Shown: positions 12,636 through 22,256, counted from the stretch's first letter. The stretch is DNA of 64,000 bases from Thermococcus sp. P6 (GCF_002214525.1 NZ_CP015104.1:1426001-1490000); one strand, 5' to 3'. Notes: generated from the sequence alone by a model not told the origin. Numbers and translations: made by a program.

Positions 12636-12682
12636 AGGCATAAAAGGGCTCACGGAACGGACAAAATTTCGAAAACTCCAGC

Positions 12683-13150
12683 TTAAACATCCCCCTTAAC
12701 CTTCTCCACGACCCTTACGTCGTAGATCCTCGTGGTGGGGTACTGGCCTTTCTCGTCCTTTTCAACGGCCTTCACCATGTCCCAGATGGTCAGAAGCGCG
12801 ACGCTTACGCCCGTCAGCGCCTCCATCTCGACACCCGTCTTGTAGTACGCCCTGACCTCGCAGGTTGCTTCAATGTAATCTTCCCCAACCTCAAAACTTA
12901 TGTCCACGCCCGTGAGGGGAATCGGGTGGCACAGGGGAATAAGTTCAGGGGTTCTCTTAACCGCCAGTATGCCGGCTATCTGCGCACTTGCCAGAACGTT
13001 GCCCTTTCTGGTCTTTCCTTCCTTTATGAGCTCTATCGTCTCCGGTTTAAGCCTTATCCTTCCCCTTGCCACGGCCCTCCTGAAAACCTCTTCCTTGTGG
13101 CCCACTTCAACCATTTTAACGCCCTTTTCATCCACGTGAGTTAGGTCCAT
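12683..13150 (-). CDS. moaC: Cyclic pyranopterin monophosphate synthase MoaC
   Basis: 155 residues. MoaC turns the cyclised GTP product of MoaA into cyclic pyranopterin monophosphate, the first committed intermediate of molybdopterin. Motifs [26 protein letters not shown] and the C-terminal [16 protein letters not shown] are characteristic; the Lys, His and Asp of the active site are present. ATG at 13150 is preceded by GGTGGTG; a TTG four codons upstream would contain that site. In this organism the pterin mainly serves tungsten enzymes such as the formaldehyde oxidoreductase at 34 kb. Confidence 0.96.
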   Translation of the reverse strand: MDLTHVDEKGVKMVEVGHKEEVFRRAVARGRIRLKPETIELIKEGKTRKGNVLASAQIAGILAVKRTPELIPLCHPIPLTGVDISFEVGEDYIEATCEVRAYYKTGVEMEALTGVSVALLTIWDMVKAVEKDEKGQYPTTRIYDVRVVEKVKGDV

Positions 13151-13199
13151 AACACCACCCAAGCTTTCTCTACAAGTTTACAATGGGAATAGGGAGGAT

Positions 13200-14639
13200 T
13201 CAGCCCTTCGCCACCCCAATGGGCCTCATCCTCGCCACGAGGTTGGCTATATCCGCCTCATGGACGACGTTAACGACGTTGTCAACGCTCTTGTAGGCTC
13301 CGGGAGCTTCCTCCGCAACCACACGTTTGCTTGCGGCTCTAACGTATATACCCCTCTGGGCGAGCTCGCGCTCGATCTTCTCGCCCCGCCACTTCCTCGT
13401 AGCGGCATGCCTGCTCATGAGCCTCCCCGCACCGTGGCAGCTCGAGCCGAAGGTTTCCCTCATCGATCCTTCCGCACCGGCCAGAACGTAGCTCGCCGTT
13501 CCCATGGAGCCCGGAATGAGAACGGGCTGGCCAACCTCCCTGTAAGCCGCCGGAACGTCCGGGTGCTTCGGCGGGAACGCCCTCGTTGCGCCTTTCCTGT
13601 GGACCACGACCCTGACCTTTCTTCCATCCACCTCGTGCTCCTCCACCTTGGCTATGTTGTGGGCGACGTCGTAAACTATCTCCATCCCCATGTCCTCCGC
13701 CTTTCTCTTGAAGACCTCCTCGAAGCTCTCCCTGACCCAGTGTGTTATCATCTGCCTGTTGGCCCACGCGAAATTGGCGGCGGCCTTCATGGCGCTGAAG
13801 TACCTCTGCCCTTCTTCGCTCTGGAAGGGGACGCTGACGAGTTCCCTATCGGGCCACGGCACTTTGTACTTCCTGTTGGCCTTCTCCATCACCCTGAGGT
13901 AGTCGCTCGCCACCTGATGGCCGAGCCCCCTCGAGCCGGTGTGCACCATGACCACAACCTGTCCCTCGAAGAGGCCATAGGCTTCCGCCGTTTTTTCGTC
14001 AAAGATTTTATCGACCACCTGAACCTCGAGGAAATGATTCCCGGAGCCGAGGGAACCGAGCTGCGGTGCTCCACGCTGCTTTGCCTTCTGGCTCACGGCT
14101 TCCGGATCGGCCCCCTCCATCCTTCCGCCTTCCTCGAGGTGCTTGAGGTCTTCTTCCCAGCCGTAGCCGTTTTCAACGCCCCACTTCGCCCCATCGGCCA
14201 GAACGTCGTCGAGCTGGCTCCAGTGGAGCCTCACCCTGCCTTTGCTCCCGAGCCCGCTCGGAACGTTCTTGAAGAGCGTGTCGACGAGTTGCTTAATCCT
14301 CGGCCTTACCTCCTTCTCGGTCAGGTCGGTCCTGATCAGCCTGACGCCGCAGTTGATGTCGTATCCGACGCCTCCGGGGCTTATTACGCCATCCTTAGCG
14401 TCAAAAGCTGCCACGCCTCCGATGGGGAAGCCATAGCCCTGATGACCGTCGGGCATGACTATCGAATATTTGTAAATTCCCGGGAGCATGGCTACATTGG
14501 CAGCCTGCTCGAGGGTTCTATCGTTCTTCATCTTCTGGATCAGGGCATCGTCTGCGTAAACCCTGCCCGGAACCCGCATTCTCTCGTCGAACCGCGGGAT
14601 CTCCCACCTTATCTTATCGATCCCCTTCAGCGGTACCAT
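13200..14639 (-). CDS. rtcB: RNA-splicing ligase RtcB
   Basis: 479 residues, the intein-free length; several Pyrococcus and other homologues carry an intein here and this one does not. RtcB joins 2',3'-cyclic phosphate and 5'-OH ends with GTP and Mn, the ligation step of tRNA splicing. Metal and guanylylation motifs are visible: [11 protein letters not shown] near 95, [10 protein letters not shown] near 200, [10 protein letters not shown] near 233, and SSCHGAGR near 400. GGTGGGGGT precedes the ATG. It is the last gene of a minus-strand cluster that begins with archease, its activator. Confidence 0.96.
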   Translation of the reverse strand: MVPLKGIDKIRWEIPRFDERMRVPGRVYADDALIQKMKNDRTLEQAANVAMLPGIYKYSIVMPDGHQGYGFPIGGVAAFDAKDGVISPGGVGYDINCGVRLIRTDLTEKEVRPRIKQLVDTLFKNVPSGLGSKGRVRLHWSQLDDVLADGAKWGVENGYGWEEDLKHLEEGGRMEGADPEAVSQKAKQRGAPQLGSLGSGNHFLEVQVVDKIFDEKTAEAYGLFEGQVVVMVHTGSRGLGHQVASDYLRVMEKANRKYKVPWPDRELVSVPFQSEEGQRYFSAMKAAANFAWANRQMITHWVRESFEEVFKRKAEDMGMEIVYDVAHNIAKVEEHEVDGRKVRVVVHRKGATRAFPPKHPDVPAAYREVGQPVLIPGSMGTASYVLAGAEGSMRETFGSSCHGAGRLMSRHAATRKWRGEKIERELAQRGIYVRAASKRVVAEEAPGAYKSVDNVVNVVHEADIANLVARMRPIGVAKG

Positions 14640-14669
14640 ACCCCCACCCCCATCCTATTGTCTTTGAAG

Positions 14670-15128
14670 TTATTTTAAGCTTTTTTTAAACCTCAGCCGC
14701 CTCTCCTTCGGGATGTAGTTCATGAGCCTTCCATCCTTTGCCTTCGCCGAGCCGAGAAAGTAGTCCCTCCACGCCACTATGACCCAGCCGTGGATTTCCT
14801 CAGTTATCTCCACGTTCTCACCGGCCAGATACCTTCTCGCCCTTTCATCGTCGAGTCTGACGACGTTTCTGGTTGCCCCCGGTCCGACGAGAAAGCTTCC
14901 CTCGATGCTCAGCCTTATCCCGTCGCTCTCCACCCTGCCGAAGTAGACCCCCCTGCGCTCCACGTCTCTAACTTCGAGGGGACAGGGTTTCCAGGCGTAG
15001 ACCCTGTGCCCCCTCCCGCTTATCCTGTAAACGAGCTCCGGCGCATGGCCGTAGTTCTCCATAAGGAGCCTCTTGACGAGTTCCGTGTCGCTTTCCAGTC
15101 CTATCTTCCCTCGCGGGTTCTCCTTCAT
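14670..15128 (-). CDS. PUA-like partner of the NOL1/NOP2/Sun methyltransferase
   Basis: 152 residues. It is related to the NOL1/NOP2/fmu ribosome-biogenesis proteins, the stand-alone form of the PUA-like tail of RsmF-type methyltransferases (PF13636): GRGHRVYAWKP, VYFGRVESDGIRLSIEG and the C-terminal basic strand. Its RNA-binding role is inferred. The ATG at 15128 overlaps the stop of the methyltransferase gene (ATGA) and GGAGGGGGGAG precedes it, so the two proteins are made together in a fixed ratio. RtcB starts 30 bases downstream. Confidence 0.8.
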   Translation of the reverse strand: MKENPRGKIGLESDTELVKRLLMENYGHAPELVYRISGRGHRVYAWKPCPLEVRDVERRGVYFGRVESDGIRLSIEGSFLVGPGATRNVVRLDDERARRYLAGENVEITEEIHGWVIVAWRDYFLGSAKAKDGRLMNYIPKERRLRFKKSLK

Positions 15129-16060
15129 TCTCCCCCCTCCGGTTTGATTATCCTGGCCACGAAGAAGGCTTCGGTGTCGTTGTCGTTCGGGTGTATCCTG
15201 AGGGCTTTCTTCAGCTCCCCGGAGTATTCCCTCCCCTCCCATTCCAGCACGGGCTCGCTACTCCTCACCGGCAGGTCTATGCTCCCGAGCCTCGCGTCCG
15301 TCTTCCGCAGGAGGTAATCGACCACCTCCTCGTTCTCGAGGGGGTCTATCGTGCAGGTGGAGTACACCAGCGTCCCCCCGGGCTTTAGAGCGCGGTACGC
15401 GGCCATTATGAGCCTCTTCTGGAGGTTCATATACCTGATAACCCCCCTCAGGCGCCAGCCTTCCAGAAAACGCCATCCCTTCCTTATCATCCCGACCGAG
15501 GAACACGGAGCGTCCAGTAGGATTCTGTCGAAGGTGTTCTCAAAGCGGCCGAAGTAGGCCCCCTCCCTCACGGTTACCCGGGCGATGAGAACGCCAAGCC
15601 TGTTCAGGTTCGCGATTAGGACGTTGGCCCTGCCCACCACCGGATCGTTGGCCACTATGCAGCCCTCGTTTTCCATGTATGATGCCATCTGCCCCGTCTT
15701 TCCGCCGGGGGCCGCGGCCATGTCCAGCACAAGCTCCCCGGGTCCCGGATCGAGGACGACCGCCGGAATCATGGAGCTCGCCTCCTGACCGAAGATCAGG
15801 CCGAGGCCGTGCTCGGGAACCTTCGCGAGGTTGTCAACGTCGATGAAGAACCCCTCACGAACCCACGGTATCGGCTCGAGCTCGAACTCCTCGCTGAGCC
15901 TTTCAACGACCCTCTCGAGGGGAGCCTTGAGGGTGTTGACCCTCACGCTCTGCCTTAAAGGTCGGATCATGAACTCCCAGAACTCGTCGCTGTCCTCGAG
16001 CTGGGAGTAGCGCTCGTAAAAGGCCGGGTTTGTCTCCCTGATCTTCTCCCGAGCTCCCAT
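15125..16060 (-). CDS. tRNA (cytosine-5) methyltransferase, RsmB/NOP family
   Basis: 311 residues. Class I SAM methyltransferase of the NOL1/NOP2/Sun group: SAM site LVLDMAAAPGGKTGQMA near 112, DAPCSSVGM near 180 and the catalytic cysteine in YSTCTIDPLENE near 235. The close Pyrococcus abyssi protein PAB1947 methylates several tRNA cytosines and is kept specific by archease, the gene just upstream here. GAGGTGATCC precedes the ATG and overlaps the archease stop region. The short RNA-binding N-terminal extension (RSVRVNTLKA) is present. Confidence 0.9.
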   Translation of the reverse strand: MGAREKIRETNPAFYERYSQLEDSDEFWEFMIRPLRQSVRVNTLKAPLERVVERLSEEFELEPIPWVREGFFIDVDNLAKVPEHGLGLIFGQEASSMIPAVVLDPGPGELVLDMAAAPGGKTGQMASYMENEGCIVANDPVVGRANVLIANLNRLGVLIARVTVREGAYFGRFENTFDRILLDAPCSSVGMIRKGWRFLEGWRLRGVIRYMNLQKRLIMAAYRALKPGGTLVYSTCTIDPLENEEVVDYLLRKTDARLGSIDLPVRSSEPVLEWEGREYSGELKKALRIHPNDNDTEAFFVARIIKPEGGE

Positions 16061-16069
16061 GGGATCACC

Positions 16070-16495
16070 TCATATGTCCGGCACCAGCTGGGCCATCCAT
16101 CTCCCGTCCGGCAGTCTTTCCACCTTCATGTCGTGGTAGGTTATGGCCTTTACCTCCTCCCGGGGCTCGTGTTTCCCGTAATCGAGCGGCTCCCCGCAGG
16201 CCACCACCCTCAGCCTGTAGGTGCCGTCCTTCTCTATCTTAACCCTGAAGTCCCCGAAGACGAGTCCCTTCACGTCGTGGAGCACGAGCAGTTCCTCGAG
16301 GAAGCTGTAGAGGAGCCCCATGAGATCCTCTCCCTCGACCTCCAGTTCGTGGCATTCTCTCTTCTCAACCTTTCTCACGTCCACCATCACGTCGAAGAGC
16401 GCCAGTGCGACGGCCTCGAAGGCCTCCTCGAGGGTCGAACCGTAACCCCTTATGCCAACGTCTGCTGTGTGTTCGTAGTGTTCCCATTCCCTCAT
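16070..16495 (-). CDS. Archease
   Basis: 141 residues, full family length. Archease activates RtcB by promoting its guanylylation and also improves specificity of the tRNA m5C methyltransferase. Motifs: [13 protein letters not shown] at 7-19, and metal-binding residues in the C-terminal [10 protein letters not shown] and final DI. The start at 16495 has GGAGGTGGG upstream; longer frames run antisense into panB. It is the first gene of the cluster archease, methyltransferase, PUA partner, RtcB, all on the minus strand with gaps of at most 30 bases. Confidence 0.95.
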   Translation of the reverse strand: MREWEHYEHTADVGIRGYGSTLEEAFEAVALALFDVMVDVRKVEKRECHELEVEGEDLMGLLYSFLEELLVLHDVKGLVFGDFRVKIEKDGTYRLRVVACGEPLDYGKHEPREEVKAITYHDMKVERLPDGRWMAQLVPDI

Positions 16496-16552
16496 TCGCC
16501 CACCTCCAGAAGGCTTAATAAGATGGAGGTTTATTAGCCTAAGGGTGGGAAC

Positions 16553-17410
16553 ATGAGGGAGATAACGCCACGTAGAATAATCGAGATGAAGGGCAGGGAA
16601 AAGATAGCCATGGTAACAGCCTACGATTACCCCTCCGCGCTCATAGCGGACGAATCCGGGATGGACATCGTGTTCGTCGGCGACTCGCTGGGGATGGTGG
16701 TTTACGGCGAGGAGAACACCCTCAATGTCACGATGGATCAGATGGTCTTCCACACCCGTGCCGTTTCAAGGGCGGTTAAGAGGGCCCTCGTCCTTGCGGA
16801 CATGCCCTTCGGAAGCTACGAGGTCAGCGTTGAGGAGGGCATCAGGAACGCCGTCCGGCTCATACGGGCAGGGGCCGATGCGGTCAAGATCGAGGGCGGT
16901 TACGACCACAGGGAGCTCGTGAGGAAGCTCGTGCGCATGGGGATTCCCGTGATGGGGCACACGGGATTAACGCCGCAGAGGTACCTCCGCCTCGGCGGTT
17001 ACAGGCTCATGGGCGAGACGGAAGAGGAGATAGAGGAGATCCTCCGTGATGCGAGGGCCCTCGAAAAGGCTGGGGCGTTTGCGGTGGTCATTGAGTTCAC
17101 GCTCTCGGATGTGGCCAAGTTAGTGACCGAGGAGGTCTCGATACCCACTATCGGAATCGGCGCCGGACCTTACGTGGACGGTCAGGTTCTCGTCTGGCAC
17201 GATCTCCTTGGAATCTACGAGAAGACGCCGCCCTTCGTCAAGAAATACGCCGACATCTCCGGAATGATGAGGTTGGCCCTCGAGAACTACAGAAATGAAG
17301 TTAAAAACGGGCAGTTCCCGGCGAGGGACCACTACTGGGAGTTCCTCGACAAGGATGACTTCAGGAGAAAGGCCCAGAGGGCCCTCAAAAGGCTTGAAGG
17401 GGACGGGTAG
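16553..17410 (+). CDS. panB: 3-methyl-2-oxobutanoate hydroxymethyltransferase
   Basis: 285 residues. PanB makes ketopantoate from 2-oxoisovalerate, entering coenzyme A synthesis. Signatures: [47 protein letters not shown] and [17 protein letters not shown], with the Mg-binding Asp and His residues in place. A TATA-like GGTTTATTAG lies near 16528 and AAGGGTGGGA precedes the ATG. Archaeal PanB feeds a different route (pantoate kinase) from the bacterial one. The glycosyltransferase starts directly after its stop. Confidence 0.97.
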   Translation: MREITPRRIIEMKGREKIAMVTAYDYPSALIADESGMDIVFVGDSLGMVVYGEENTLNVTMDQMVFHTRAVSRAVKRALVLADMPFGSYEVSVEEGIRNAVRLIRAGADAVKIEGGYDHRELVRKLVRMGIPVMGHTGLTPQRYLRLGGYRLMGETEEEIEEILRDARALEKAGAFAVVIEFTLSDVAKLVTEEVSIPTIGIGAGPYVDGQVLVWHDLLGIYEKTPPFVKKYADISGMMRLALENYRNEVKNGQFPARDHYWEFLDKDDFRRKAQRALKRLEGDG

Positions 17411-18079
17411 ATGCTTAAGGGTTTGAAGGTCACGGTTATCGTGCCCGCCTACAACGAGGGACGAAACCTTCCGCGGGTTCTCGAGGGTATACCCGGCTTC
17501 GTTGACGAGGTGGTGGTCGTTGACGACGGCTCGACGGATGACACCTATTCTGTAGCCAGAACAACCTCCGAAGGGGACGGAAGGATAAGGGTTATCCGGC
17601 TGGAGAAAAACTGCGGTAAAGGATGTGCAATGCGCGAGGGGATGGGGGTTTCCACGGGCGACGTTGTGGTGTTCATAGATGCTGACGGCCAGCACAAACC
17701 GGAGGAGATAATCAAACTCGTTGAACCCATAGCGGGGAACGAGGCCGACGTTGTCATAGGATCCAGGAAGGTCGAGAAGGCCGGCAGGAGGCCGTTCCAC
17801 AGAAGGCTCAGCAACGTGATAACCACCCGCCTCATAAGGTTCAAGCTACACCGCCACATCTACGACACCCAGAGCGGCTTCAGGGCCTTCAGAAGGGAGT
17901 TTCTGCCGGAGGTAGAGAGCGACCGCTACGAGGTGGAGACCGAGATGCTCATAAAGGCCGTTAAGATGGGGGCTCGCGTGCTGGAGGTTCCGGTGAGCAT
18001 GATATACGACCCCCGCAGGGAAGGACGCTTCGGTTTGATGGACGTTTTTCGATTCCTTCGGGTTCTCTTCAGGTTCTGA
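17411..18079 (+). CDS. Family 2 glycosyltransferase (dolichyl-phosphate sugar synthase-like)
   Basis: 222 residues. GT-A fold with VIVPAYNEGRNLPRVL (9-24), the DDGS element at 42-45 and the metal-binding DADGQHKPEEI near 94. It is soluble, with a basic hydrophobic C-terminus, and resembles the dolichyl-phosphate mannose/glucose synthase group. It may charge lipid carriers for N-glycans, but the donor sugar is not certain. It begins at the base after the panB stop, so it is in that transcript. The last 11 bases overlap the convergent transporter gene. Confidence 0.85.
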   Translation: MLKGLKVTVIVPAYNEGRNLPRVLEGIPGFVDEVVVVDDGSTDDTYSVARTTSEGDGRIRVIRLEKNCGKGCAMREGMGVSTGDVVVFIDADGQHKPEEIIKLVEPIAGNEADVVIGSRKVEKAGRRPFHRRLSNVITTRLIRFKLHRHIYDTQSGFRAFRREFLPEVESDRYEVETEMLIKAVKMGARVLEVPVSMIYDPRREGRFGLMDVFRFLRVLFRF

Positions 18080-18911
18080 GCTCGCTCTCAACCCTTACGG
18101 CTCCCAGCGTTCCGAGGGTGATGAGAAGAAAACCCACCGCGTGGTGGATGGTAAAGCTCTCCCCGAGGAGGATTCCGATCCCTATGGCGACCGCAGGGGC
18201 GGGCGTTATTATGGTGGTCGCCTTTGAGAGGTTGATCCGCTTTATGGAGCCGTACCAGACTACCTGACCGGCGGCCATTATCAGGCCCTCCGCGACGGCA
18301 GAAGGCGAGAATTCAAGGCCCGTGACGATCGCAAGGGGCAGTAAGAGGAGAAAGCCGAAGGTGTTTCTGAGCGTGGCTATCGTCGGGGGACTGTAGGGGA
18401 GTTTTCTGGCCATCACGTGGGCCAGCTGCCAGAAGAGAGGAACCAGAAGGAGGAGCAGATCGCCGGTATGAGGCGTTAGAGAGCGTCCCTGAAGTATAAC
18501 GAGCACCAGTCCGGTGATTATGCTGGAGGAGTAAAGCAGAAGCCTCTTGGTTATCCTCTCCCCGAGAAGGAGCCACGATAGGATGAAGGAGAAAAGGACC
18601 TCGCTCCGGGTTATCAGGGCGGCGTTTATGGCGGTGCTCATCCGCACCCCGAAGGAGTAGGCCACGTAGGCAAGGGCCGTCCCGGAGAGACCCACGAGAA
18701 AGGCCCCCTTAAGCCCTCCCGGGTTTTCCCGGATTTCCCGGGTTCTACCGGAGATCCAGAGGAGAGCCCAGAGGAGAACCGATGCGATGAGGGCTGAGAA
18801 GGCCGCGAAGCTCAGCGGGTTGGAGGGGTTGGTCTTTATAACCACGGGTTCAACGCCGTAGATGAAGGCCCCCATCAGGGCAAGGAGCACTCCGGTGGAT
18901 TCCCTCCTCAT
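18069..18911 (-). CDS. DMT-superfamily (EamA) transporter
   Basis: 280 residues with ten predicted membrane helices in two EamA repeats (for example LLALMGAFIYGVEPVVIKT, LIASVLLWALLWIS, VAIGIGILLGESFTIHHAVG). Members move small metabolites such as amino acids or nucleotide sugars; the substrate is unknown. The ATG at 18911 is chosen because GAATTTTTTAAG at about 18934-18945 is 25-30 bases upstream, which would give a leaderless message; a GTG at 18947 lies upstream of that TATA box. Confidence 0.85.
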   Translation of the reverse strand: MRRESTGVLLALMGAFIYGVEPVVIKTNPSNPLSFAAFSALIASVLLWALLWISGRTREIRENPGGLKGAFLVGLSGTALAYVAYSFGVRMSTAINAALITRSEVLFSFILSWLLLGERITKRLLLYSSSIITGLVLVILQGRSLTPHTGDLLLLLVPLFWQLAHVMARKLPYSPPTIATLRNTFGFLLLLPLAIVTGLEFSPSAVAEGLIMAAGQVVWYGSIKRINLSKATTIITPAPAVAIGIGILLGESFTIHHAVGFLLITLGTLGAVRVESELRT

Positions 18912-18960
18912 AAACGCCAGCTCTTTTTCTCGTCTTAAAAAATTCACGGGAGAACGTTTA

Positions 18961-19037
18961 TGGAGCCGGGAGCGGGATTTGAACCCGCGACCTGCGGATT
19001 ACGAGTCCGCCGCCCTACCGAGCTAGGCTACCCCGGC
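18961..19037 (-). tRNA. tRNA-Thr (anticodon CGU)
   Basis: Reads 5' GCCGGGG on the minus strand at 19031-19037, pairing with UCCCGGC at 18965-18971 (one G-U). Anticodon stem GCGGA/UCCGC encloses loop CUCGUAA, anticodon CGU, which reads ACG. The T arm GCGGGUUCAAAUCCCGC is regular. Discriminator U73 is usual for archaeal Thr, and the CCA end is encoded (18961-18963). No intron. Confidence 0.95.
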
Positions 19038-19060
19038 ACCCGATGTTAAGGTTCGAAGGA

Positions 19061-19072
19061 GGTTTATAAATC
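19061..19072 (-). promoter_or_regulatory. TATA box of tRNA-Thr
   Basis: GATTTATAAACC on the minus strand, preceded by GAGAAA as BRE, begins 24 bases before the tRNA 5' end. This is the usual position for archaeal tRNA promoters. Confidence 0.75.
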
Positions 19073-19107
19073 TTTCTCAGGCTACGGGAGGAAACCCCTC
19101 ACGAGGT

Positions 19108-19890
19108 TCAGCCACCCCCGGGATCGAGTGCTATCAGGAGAACCAGAATCGCAAGGAGAAAGTTCGCAAGCGTCACCCGCTTAAGGTAGGCAACCTCAAG
19201 CTCGCAGAGTCTCGCGGGAATCCGGGTTTTCCAGCCGGCTGTGACCTTCGATACCACCACTCCAAGGAGGATGCCGGTTAAGACGTCGTAGATCCAGTGG
19301 TGGGCGAGCAGGACCGTTGCGAAGGGTATAAGTGAGTTCAGCAGCAGGATAGCCTTCCCGCTGAGGCTTTTTCTGTACTTCCAGACGGTTAAGATGTTTA
19401 TTGTGGCCATGGTGTTGTGGAGGGAGGGCAGTACGAACTCCTGCCTCGTCAGGAGATTGTTCGAGGAGCTGTAGCCCGGAAGGTTGTAGACGAAGTGGGG
19501 AGCGTAGATGTGGGCAACGAGATAGACGGCACCAGCTGTAAGGTAAGCCAGAATGTACCTGACGAGTAGCTCGTCGGATGACTTTAAATCCCTCCGGTAG
19601 AGGAGGAGGTAAGCCACCATCAGGGCTATCGAACCCGAGAAACCTACGTAATAGACGATCCTCAGGAGGGGATAAAGGCCCGGGACGGACCTTGTGAACT
19701 CCAAAAGCCCGAGAACGAAGTTCCTCGATGTCAGGGGAAGCCTTAAGAACTCCTCAGTGATGTCAACACTCCAACGGCCGATGAGCCCGTAGAGGATCCC
19801 GAAGGTTATCCATCCGAAGTAGCTAAGGGCGAAGGCGTTGAGCCTTGAGAGCACTTTGGGGTCATGAATCAATCGCCGAAATGACTCCAT
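19108..19890 (-). CDS. PAP2/Aur1-like membrane phosphatase or phosphotransferase
   Basis: 260 residues with about six membrane helices. The second and third PAP2 motifs appear in the Aur1 form: FVLPSLHNTMA near residue 155 and HHWIYDVLTGILLG near residue 200. Aur1-like proteins transfer or remove head-group phosphates of membrane lipids; which of these applies is unknown. GGGGAGGT precedes the ATG, and a TATA-like GTTAAAAGC lies near 19935. It differs strongly from the PAP2 protein at 1.9 kb and is not a recent duplicate of it. Confidence 0.8.
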   Translation of the reverse strand: MESFRRLIHDPKVLSRLNAFALSYFGWITFGILYGLIGRWSVDITEEFLRLPLTSRNFVLGLLEFTRSVPGLYPLLRIVYYVGFSGSIALMVAYLLLYRRDLKSSDELLVRYILAYLTAGAVYLVAHIYAPHFVYNLPGYSSSNNLLTRQEFVLPSLHNTMATINILTVWKYRKSLSGKAILLLNSLIPFATVLLAHHWIYDVLTGILLGVVVSKVTAGWKTRIPARLCELEVAYLKRVTLANFLLAILVLLIALDPGGG

Positions 19891-19987
19891 GGCTTTACCT
19901 CCCCGGGACTCAAGGGGATTCCGGCCCGGCTACCGCTTTTAACTCCAACCCTTAAAAACCTTATACCCAACCACCACCGGTGGGAGC

Positions 19988-20431
19988 ATGGAGGTACCGA
20001 ACTACGGGAGAATAGAATTCCGGGCGGTTCTCTTCGACCTGAACGGAACGCTCGGAGAGAAGGGCAGGGTCGATGAGGACACGAGGAACCTGCTGAAAAG
20101 GCTGGCCGATAGGTACACGGTCGTCGTCCTGAGCGCCGATACCTTCGGAACGCTGGAGGAGCTCACTGATCTCCCAATCAGGATCGAAAGGGTCTCGAAC
20201 GGCGAGGAAAAGGCGAGGATAGCCCGATCCTACAGGCCCTACGCGGCCGTGGGCAACGGCAACAACGACGTGGCGATGCTTGAGGGGGCAGAACTGGCCT
20301 TCTGCGTGATAGGGCCCGAGGGGGCCACCGTCGATGCCCTCCTCGCGAGCGACGTGGTTGTGAGGGACGTAAGGGACGCGCTGGGGATGCTCCTCGACGA
20401 GAGAAAGCTCGTGGCGACCCTGAGGGGATGA
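19988..20431 (+). CDS. HAD-family protein, soluble P-type ATPase domain
   Basis: 147 residues. It resembles the P domain of P-type ATPases without membrane parts (COG4087): FDLNGTLGEKG near residues 18-28, a Ser/Thr motif in VVLSADTF near 48, and VGNGNNDVAMLEGA near 85, which matches the hinge motif GDGxNDxxAL. The second acidic residue of motif 1 is Asn (DLNGT). It is probably a small phosphatase or pseudo-pump domain; no substrate can be named. CCTTAAAAACC at about 19958 is a good TATA box. Confidence 0.8.
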   Translation: MEVPNYGRIEFRAVLFDLNGTLGEKGRVDEDTRNLLKRLADRYTVVVLSADTFGTLEELTDLPIRIERVSNGEEKARIARSYRPYAAVGNGNNDVAMLEGAELAFCVIGPEGATVDALLASDVVVRDVRDALGMLLDERKLVATLRG

Positions 20432-20483
20432 GGAACCCGCAACCCTTTAAAACCCTCCCCGTCAGCCTAACCCGGTGGTGGGA

Positions 20484-22256
20484 ATGAGGATAGCGGTCAT
20501 CGATTACGACAGGTGCAATCCGGACAAATGCGGTAACTTCCTGTGCGAGCGGGTCTGTCCCGTCAACAGGATGGGAGGCGAGGCCATAATCATAGACGAG
20601 GAGAACTACAGGCCGGTGATACAGGAGGCGAGCTGCACGGGTTGCGGGATCTGCGTGCACAAATGCCCCTTCAGGGCGATAGCGATAGTTAACCTCCCGG
20701 AGAAGCTTGAGGAGGGCTGCGTTCACCGCTACGGGGTGAACTCCTTTGTTCTGTACCGACTGCCTGTCGTCAAGGACGGGATGGTCGTCGGCATACTCGG
20801 TCCCAACGGTACGGGTAAGACCACGGCCGTGAAGATCCTCTCGGGCGGAATGGTTCCGAACCTCTGCCGGGACAACGATTCGTGGGAGGGTGTGATAAAG
20901 GCCTTCAGGGGCAACGAGCTTCAGAACTACTTCGAGAGGCTTAAGAACAACGAGATAAAGCCTGTCGTCAAGCCGCAATACGTTGATCTAATACCTAAGG
21001 CGGTCAGGGGAAGGGTCAGGGAGCTTTTGAAGAGAGCGGACGAAAGCGGAAGGTTCGAGGAGGTCGTGAGGGAGTTCGAGCTCGAGAACGTTCTCGACAG
21101 GGACGTAAGGCACCTCTCCGGCGGGGAGCTGCAGAGGGTGGCCATAGCGGCTGCAATGCTCAGGGAAGCCCACTTCTACTTCTTTGACGAACCCTCCAGC
21201 TACCTCGACATAAGGCAGCGCCTGAAAGCTGCTAAAACCATCAGGAAACTGGCCGATTCCGGAAAGGCCGTGCTAACGGTCGAGCATGACCTGGCGATAC
21301 TCGACTACATGAGCGACATAATCCACGTAGTCTACGGCGAGCGCGGCGTTTACGGTATATTCTCCCAGCCGAAGAGCACGCGCAACGGCATAAACGAGTT
21401 CCTGCGGGGTTATCTAAGGGATGAGAACGTCCGCTTCAGGCCCTACGAAGTCAGCTTCACAAAGAAGAGCGAGAGGAAGTCTCAGGAGGGCGAGGTGCTC
21501 GTCGAGTATCCCGCTCTGGTAAAGGACTACGGCCCCTTCAGGCTCGAGGCAGAGGGTGGGGAACTCTACACGGGCGAGGTCGTGGGTATAGTAGGTCCCA
21601 ACGGGATCGGAAAAACGACCTTCGTGAAGATGCTGGCCGGTGTGGAGAAGCCCACGGAGGGGGAAGTGGACTGGACGCTTACGGTTAGCTACAAACCCCA
21701 GTACATAAAGGTGGACTACGAGGGGACGGTGTTCGACCTTCTGAGCGGCATAGACTCTTCAAAGCTGTTGAGCAACTTCTACAAGACCGAGCTTCTGAAA
21801 CCCCTCGGGATAACGGAGCTCTACGACAGGAACGTGAACGAGCTTAGCGGTGGCGAGCTCCAGAGGGTGGCCATAACGGCCTGCCTGATACGGGAAGCGG
21901 ACCTCTACCTCCTCGACGAGCCTTCGGCCCACCTCGATGTTGAGCAGAGGCTGGCCGTCTCCAAGGCCATAAGGTCCCTCATGGCGAAGAACGAGAAGAC
22001 GGCCCTGATAGTAGAGCACGACGTTATGATGGTGGATTACCTTAGCGACAGGCTGATAGTGTTCGAGGGCGAGCCCGGAAGGAGGGGGAGGGCCCTGCCG
22101 CCGATGGGCATGAGGGAGGGGATGAACAGGTTCCTTGCCTCGATCGGGATAACCTTCAGGCGCGATCCCGATACGGGAAGACCGAGGGCCAATAAGGAGA
22201 ACTCCGTGAAGGACAGGGAACAGAAGGAGAGGGGGGAGTACTACTACGTCGATTGA
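20484..22256 (+). CDS. ABCE1 ribosome recycling ATPase (RLI)
   Basis: 590 residues. ABCE1 splits ribosomes after termination with aRF1 or Pelota. The N-terminus has two 4Fe-4S sets (C-x4-C-x3-C-x3-C near 13-25 and CTGCGICVHKCPF near 57-69). Two ABC domains follow: Walker A GPNGTGKTT and GPNGIGKTT, signatures LSGGELQRVAIAAAM and LSGGELQRVAITACL, with the hinge region between. The ATG at 20484 follows GGTGGTGGGA; upstream GTG codons belong to that site. CCTTTAAAACC at about 20450 is the likely TATA box. Confidence 0.97.
   Translation: MRIAVIDYDRCNPDKCGNFLCERVCPVNRMGGEAIIIDEENYRPVIQEASCTGCGICVHKCPFRAIAIVNLPEKLEEGCVHRYGVNSFVLYRLPVVKDGMVVGILGPNGTGKTTAVKILSGGMVPNLCRDNDSWEGVIKAFRGNELQNYFERLKNNEIKPVVKPQYVDLIPKAVRGRVRELLKRADESGRFEEVVREFELENVLDRDVRHLSGGELQRVAIAAAMLREAHFYFFDEPSSYLDIRQRLKAAKTIRKLADSGKAVLTVEHDLAILDYMSDIIHVVYGERGVYGIFSQPKSTRNGINEFLRGYLRDENVRFRPYEVSFTKKSERKSQEGEVLVEYPALVKDYGPFRLEAEGGELYTGEVVGIVGPNGIGKTTFVKMLAGVEKPTEGEVDWTLTVSYKPQYIKVDYEGTVFDLLSGIDSSKLLSNFYKTELLKPLGITELYDRNVNELSGGELQRVAITACLIREADLYLLDEPSAHLDVEQRLAVSKAIRSLMAKNEKTALIVEHDVMMVDYLSDRLIVFEGEPGRRGRALPPMGMREGMNRFLASIGITFRRDPDTGRPRANKENSVKDREQKERGEYYYVD

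Noticed and set aside
13200-14639. Intein in RtcB
   Set aside because: The protein has the normal 479-residue length with uninterrupted motifs.
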